Positions 61,519-64,000 of a stretch of DNA of 64,000 nt are shown here, in pieces. The stretch spans positions 1 to 64,000 of the forward strand of contig DWWT01000059.1 in the NCBI GenBank assembly GCA_019119575.1. Direction: 5' to 3'. Both the position numbers and the translations under genes were made by a program. Position 1 is the stretch's first letter. Every line of letters starts with the position of its first letter. The stretch is from Candidatus Enterocloster excrementipullorum. Lineage in GTDB: Bacteria; Bacillota; Clostridia; Lachnospirales; Lachnospiraceae. The notes under the pieces are model-generated. The model was not told the DNA's origin and did not search any database. It was given only the letters and a program-made list of their open reading frames with translations.

Positions 61519-64000
61519 ATGCCAAATTTGAAGGAAAACCCAAGGGACAGGGTTCTTCTCGCATATGAGAAAGAGCTTCTGGATCAGATTTACGGGAGGA
61601 ACGCTGCCTTCCCGGAGAGCTCCCGGCAGCGCGCGGAGGAGCTGGCGGATGAGTTTTGCCAGACATTTTTAGGAAATGGGGACCCTGCCGGCCAGGAGGT
61701 GCGGCAGGCCCTGAACGGGATTGCGCTCAATGGAAGGCCGTTTCCTTTTTTTCGGGACGACTTAGCAGTACAGGGAGAATTAAGCCGGGAGCAGTCCCGG
61801 CGGATTATGGCCTATGCCATGCTCAAGATACGGCAGGAGGTTCTCTATACGGAGAATCCGAAGATCCCGGACGGCCGCAATCATGTGGTTTTTCGCGGTG
61901 CGGACGGCAGGGCTCAGAGCCTTGTGCGGGAGGAGGCAGTACAGCTTTCTCCCCCGGTCCGGCCCCAGGAGCTGGGGGGATGGAAGGCCTTTGCCAACCG
62001 AGTGTTCGGGGCGTATAAGGAGGAGACAGCGGCCTATGAGGCTGGCCGGCTGGAGTATGAGGAGAAAAAGCGGGCTTACGATGCCCAGCAGGCCCACAGG
62101 AGCATGGAGCGGCATTATGAGGAGATGGGAGTTCCCACGGCGGCGCCGGCTCCTCCAGGCACAGAAGATGACCGCAGCCGGAGACCGATGGGTTTTTCAG
62201 AGCTCCAGAAGGGACTAAGAAGCGCGGATCATTGGTGGCATGTCAATTCGAGAGAGTATAAGGAAGTCCTTGCGTCACTGAATGAGGTCAATCAGCTGTG
62301 GGATGCACAGAATACACCGGAGAATGGCCGGCGGATGCTTGCGGCCTATGACAGATTGGAGAAGTCATGTGCCGCATACCTCAAGGAGCGGTCCGGCTCC
62401 CACGAGACAGATATGGGCACACGCCGGGCGGAGCTGGTGCGCAAAATTCAGGAGCTGCAGCGCAAAGAACGCCAGGAGCTGTGGAAGGAGCTGGACCGCA
62501 TGCAGCCCGCCGGCCCGGCCCGTGCTCCGCAAACCGTAGGAGACATCCTTTCTGAAGCCCGCCGGCTGGATTTGAGCCAGGCGGAGAGAATAGCGGAGAT
62601 CGGAGCCGGAACCAGCACGCGCAGCGATATCACAATTCAAGGGTACCGCGGTATTTTTACCGAGGACAGGAGGAACGATCCGAATAAGCCGGTTGACAGC
62701 ATGGGCGGTATTCTGCAGAGGGCTGTGGAGGAGGATGAGGCAGCTCTGGCGGAGGGAAGGCCTCATGCCTTCAGCGGGAATACGCTGGGAAAGTTCAAAG
62801 AGTGGATAGATGGAATACCGCTGTATGAGAAGCTGCGGGAGCTGCGGACCGAGGATGAGATATTTGATTATCTCTCGAGGGAGATGATCTTTGTTCCAGA
62901 GGGCCCCAAGGCACAGGAGGAGGCGGATAAGAGGAGGAATACCTACAGGGAGTTCGCGAAGCGCCTGGAAGAAGCCTATCGGGATCCGAAGGCGTTTATA
63001 GACAGCCTTCCGGATTACCTGCCTGGTGCGAAGATGAAGGGCGCCGCGCGTGTGGATGCAGATACTGTTCTGCAGAATATGCTTTACCTGGCATATGGAG
63101 AGAGCAGCATACCTCGGGAGGATGTGTCAAAGCTCATAAAAAGCGCTCAGCACGGCAGTTTTGCGACTAACCTGATACGCCTATCCAGTAGAAGAGACCC
63201 GCAGGAAGTGAATAAATACCTGCAGGAGTTAGCGAAAGAGGGGCACAAGCCAGCCTTTACCGACAGCGGGGAGATCGAGGAGATCCGTAGGTTTTTTAAA
63301 GCCATAGAAAAGAAGACGGGCTCCTTCAGGGTGGCCGCGGTAGCGCAGATCCCGATGGACCGCCGCTCCCATTTGAATGAGCGGAATATCGCAACCTCCC
63401 TCATGGCAGACCTGCTGGGCTGTCCGGAAGCGGCAGCACGGTCGGAGACGGCAAAGGTGACAACGCAGGATGGAACCGTGAAAACAGGCGTCCTTATGGA
63501 ATTTGTGGAGGGCTTAAGCGGAGGAGCGCTGTGGGACAGCGAGGGCCAAGAGAAGGTGAGGACAGCAGCCCTGCGCAGCGGCGGTTTAAAGCGAACGATT
63601 GCGGATCTGCAGGTGCTCGACTGTATCTGCGGGCAGATTGACCGGCATATGAACAACGTCATTTTTCAGACGGATCCCCAGACAGGTGCCATTGTAAGCA
63701 TGAAGGGGATTGACAATGATATGTCCTTTGGCCTGTCTACGGTAAACAACTTTGGCTATCACGGAATCCGCCTGGGCATGATCCGGACGGTGAGCGAGTC
63801 CATGGTACAGGCATTGAACAGCCTGGACAAGGAGGTTATCGACTACCGCTTCCATCATCTGCTCACAAAGGAGGAGAGGGATGCTCTGTGGAACCGGGTG
63901 GATACCATGCGGGATTGGGTGAACTCTGATTTTGTGAGAAAGGTGCCGGATGATCAGTGGGAGAACGAAAAGTGGGAGACACTGGCAGAGGGCCTTCCGC
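61519..64000 (+). CDS. Large protein with a kinase-like C-terminal region (3' end outside the window)
   Basis: The frame is open from ATG 61519 (after AAAGGAGGGATAGGG) to the window edge, at least 827 codons, with no signal peptide. The first 400 residues are helical and charged, with coiled-coil-like stretches. From about 620 the pattern resembles atypical kinases: SHLNERNIATSLMADLLG near 625-645, the catalytic-loop-like sequence IDRHMNN (Asp708, Arg709, His710, Asn713) and the metal-binding-like GIDNDMSFG (Asp732, Asp734). The arrangement DRHxxN...DND is seen in PI3/4-kinase, FAM20-like and HipA-like folds. It is a strong candidate substrate or effector of the secretion system. The assignment is by motif only. 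Confidence 0.6.
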   Translation, partial: MPNLKENPRDRVLLAYEKELLDQIYGRNAAFPESSRQRAEELADEFCQTFLGNGDPAGQEVRQALNGIALNGRPFPFFRDDLAVQGELSREQSRRIMAYAMLKIRQEVLYTENPKIPDGRNHVVFRGADGRAQSLVREEAVQLSPPVRPQELGGWKAFANRVFGAYKEETAAYEAGRLEYEEKKRAYDAQQAHRSMERHYEEMGVPTAAPAPPGTEDDRSRRPMGFSELQKGLRSADHWWHVNSREYKEVLASLNEVNQLWDAQNTPENGRRMLAAYDRLEKSCAAYLKERSGSHETDMGTRRAELVRKIQELQRKERQELWKELDRMQPAGPARAPQTVGDILSEARRLDLSQAERIAEIGAGTSTRSDITIQGYRGIFTEDRRNDPNKPVDSMGGILQRAVEEDEAALAEGRPHAFSGNTLGKFKEWIDGIPLYEKLRELRTEDEIFDYLSREMIFVPEGPKAQEEADKRRNTYREFAKRLEEAYRDPKAFIDSLPDYLPGAKMKGAARVDADTVLQNMLYLAYGESSIPREDVSKLIKSAQHGSFATNLIRLSSRRDPQEVNKYLQELAKEGHKPAFTDSGEIEEIRRFFKAIEKKTGSFRVAAVAQIPMDRRSHLNERNIATSLMADLLGCPEAAARSETAKVTTQDGTVKTGVLMEFVEGLSGGALWDSEGQEKVRTAALRSGGLKRTIADLQVLDCICGQIDRHMNNVIFQTDPQTGAIVSMKGIDNDMSFGLSTVNNFGYHGIRLGMIRTVSESMVQALNSLDKEVIDYRFHHLLTKEERDALWNRVDTMRDWVNSDFVRKVPDDQWENEKWETLAEGLP

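Noticed and set aside
40696-64000. Ordinary integrative conjugative element
   Set aside because: No relaxase, single-strand binding protein, partition, integrase or attachment sites visible. The recombinase at 7.8 kb is far away and tied to the promoter repeats. Genes beyond the right edge could change this view.

Overview
The window is chromosomal DNA from a Gram-positive member of the Clostridia, most likely a gut Lachnospiraceae-type organism. The evidence is AGGAGG-type ribosome binding sites, frequent GTG/TTG starts, an EIIBCA beta-glucoside PTS under a LicT-type antiterminator, a CpsB/CpsD (PHP phosphatase/tyrosine kinase) capsule system, LCP and class B sortase proteins, YlmC and DUF1292 proteins, and C-terminal cell-wall-binding repeats. 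Almost everything is on the + strand; coaX is the only clear exception. No rRNA, tRNA or CRISPR array was seen. The family assignment is an inference.

Layout. (1) 1-7.7 kb: the 3' part of uvrB, a beta-glucoside operon (promoter, RAT antiterminator/terminator, licT, bglF, bglA) and a secreted protein with cell-wall-binding repeats. (2) 7.8-30.1 kb: an exopolysaccharide/capsule locus that looks A+T-richer than its flanks, especially from about 26 to 30 kb. It opens with a tyrosine recombinase, and a pair of 18-bp inverted repeats lies just after the catalytic region of that gene. Between the repeats is a near-consensus promoter that points AWAY from the locus in this assembly, which is the signature of a phase-variable promoter caught in the OFF orientation. 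Downstream come an AP2/zinc-ribbon protein, initiating sugar-phosphate transferase, UDP-glucose dehydrogenase, glycosyltransferases, acyl-CoA ligase with acyltransferase and esterase, flippase, two Wzz-like proteins, polymerase, tyrosine kinase/phosphatase pair, LCP protein, class B sortase with an SPKTG substrate, an Alg14/Alg13-like pair, a TupA-like ATP-grasp protein and a CapA-like protein. (3) 30-40.7 kb: housekeeping genes (coaX, coaBC, prfC, yqeY, a PepV-like dipeptidase, metNIQ, ylmC). The metNIQ leader carries a 29-codon peptide with 9 Met and 3 Cys, followed by an intrinsic terminator and with no SAM riboswitch visible: a candidate translation-coupled attenuator. (4) 40.7-64 kb: a tightly packed co-directional cluster that encodes a Gram-positive type IV secretion-like machine. 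It has VirD4 and VirB4 ATPases, two VirB6/TrbL-like membrane proteins, a VirB2-like pilin, two paralogous membrane-anchored surface proteins, a 1247-residue lipoprotein, a solute-binding lipoprotein, a CPBP protease, and an SpoIIAA-like/RsbW-like regulator pair placed near the two ends. No relaxase, DNA-processing gene or peptidoglycan hydrolase is visible in the cluster. It ends, still open at the window edge, in an 827+ residue protein with a DRHxxN...DND kinase-like signature.

The main proposal is that region 4 is a chromosomal, probably non-conjugative type IV secretion system with its own regulatory switch and at least one kinase-like candidate effector, sitting close to a surface-glycan locus under an invertible promoter. 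Calls rest on reading the sequence and on recalled family knowledge; no database search or structure prediction was run.
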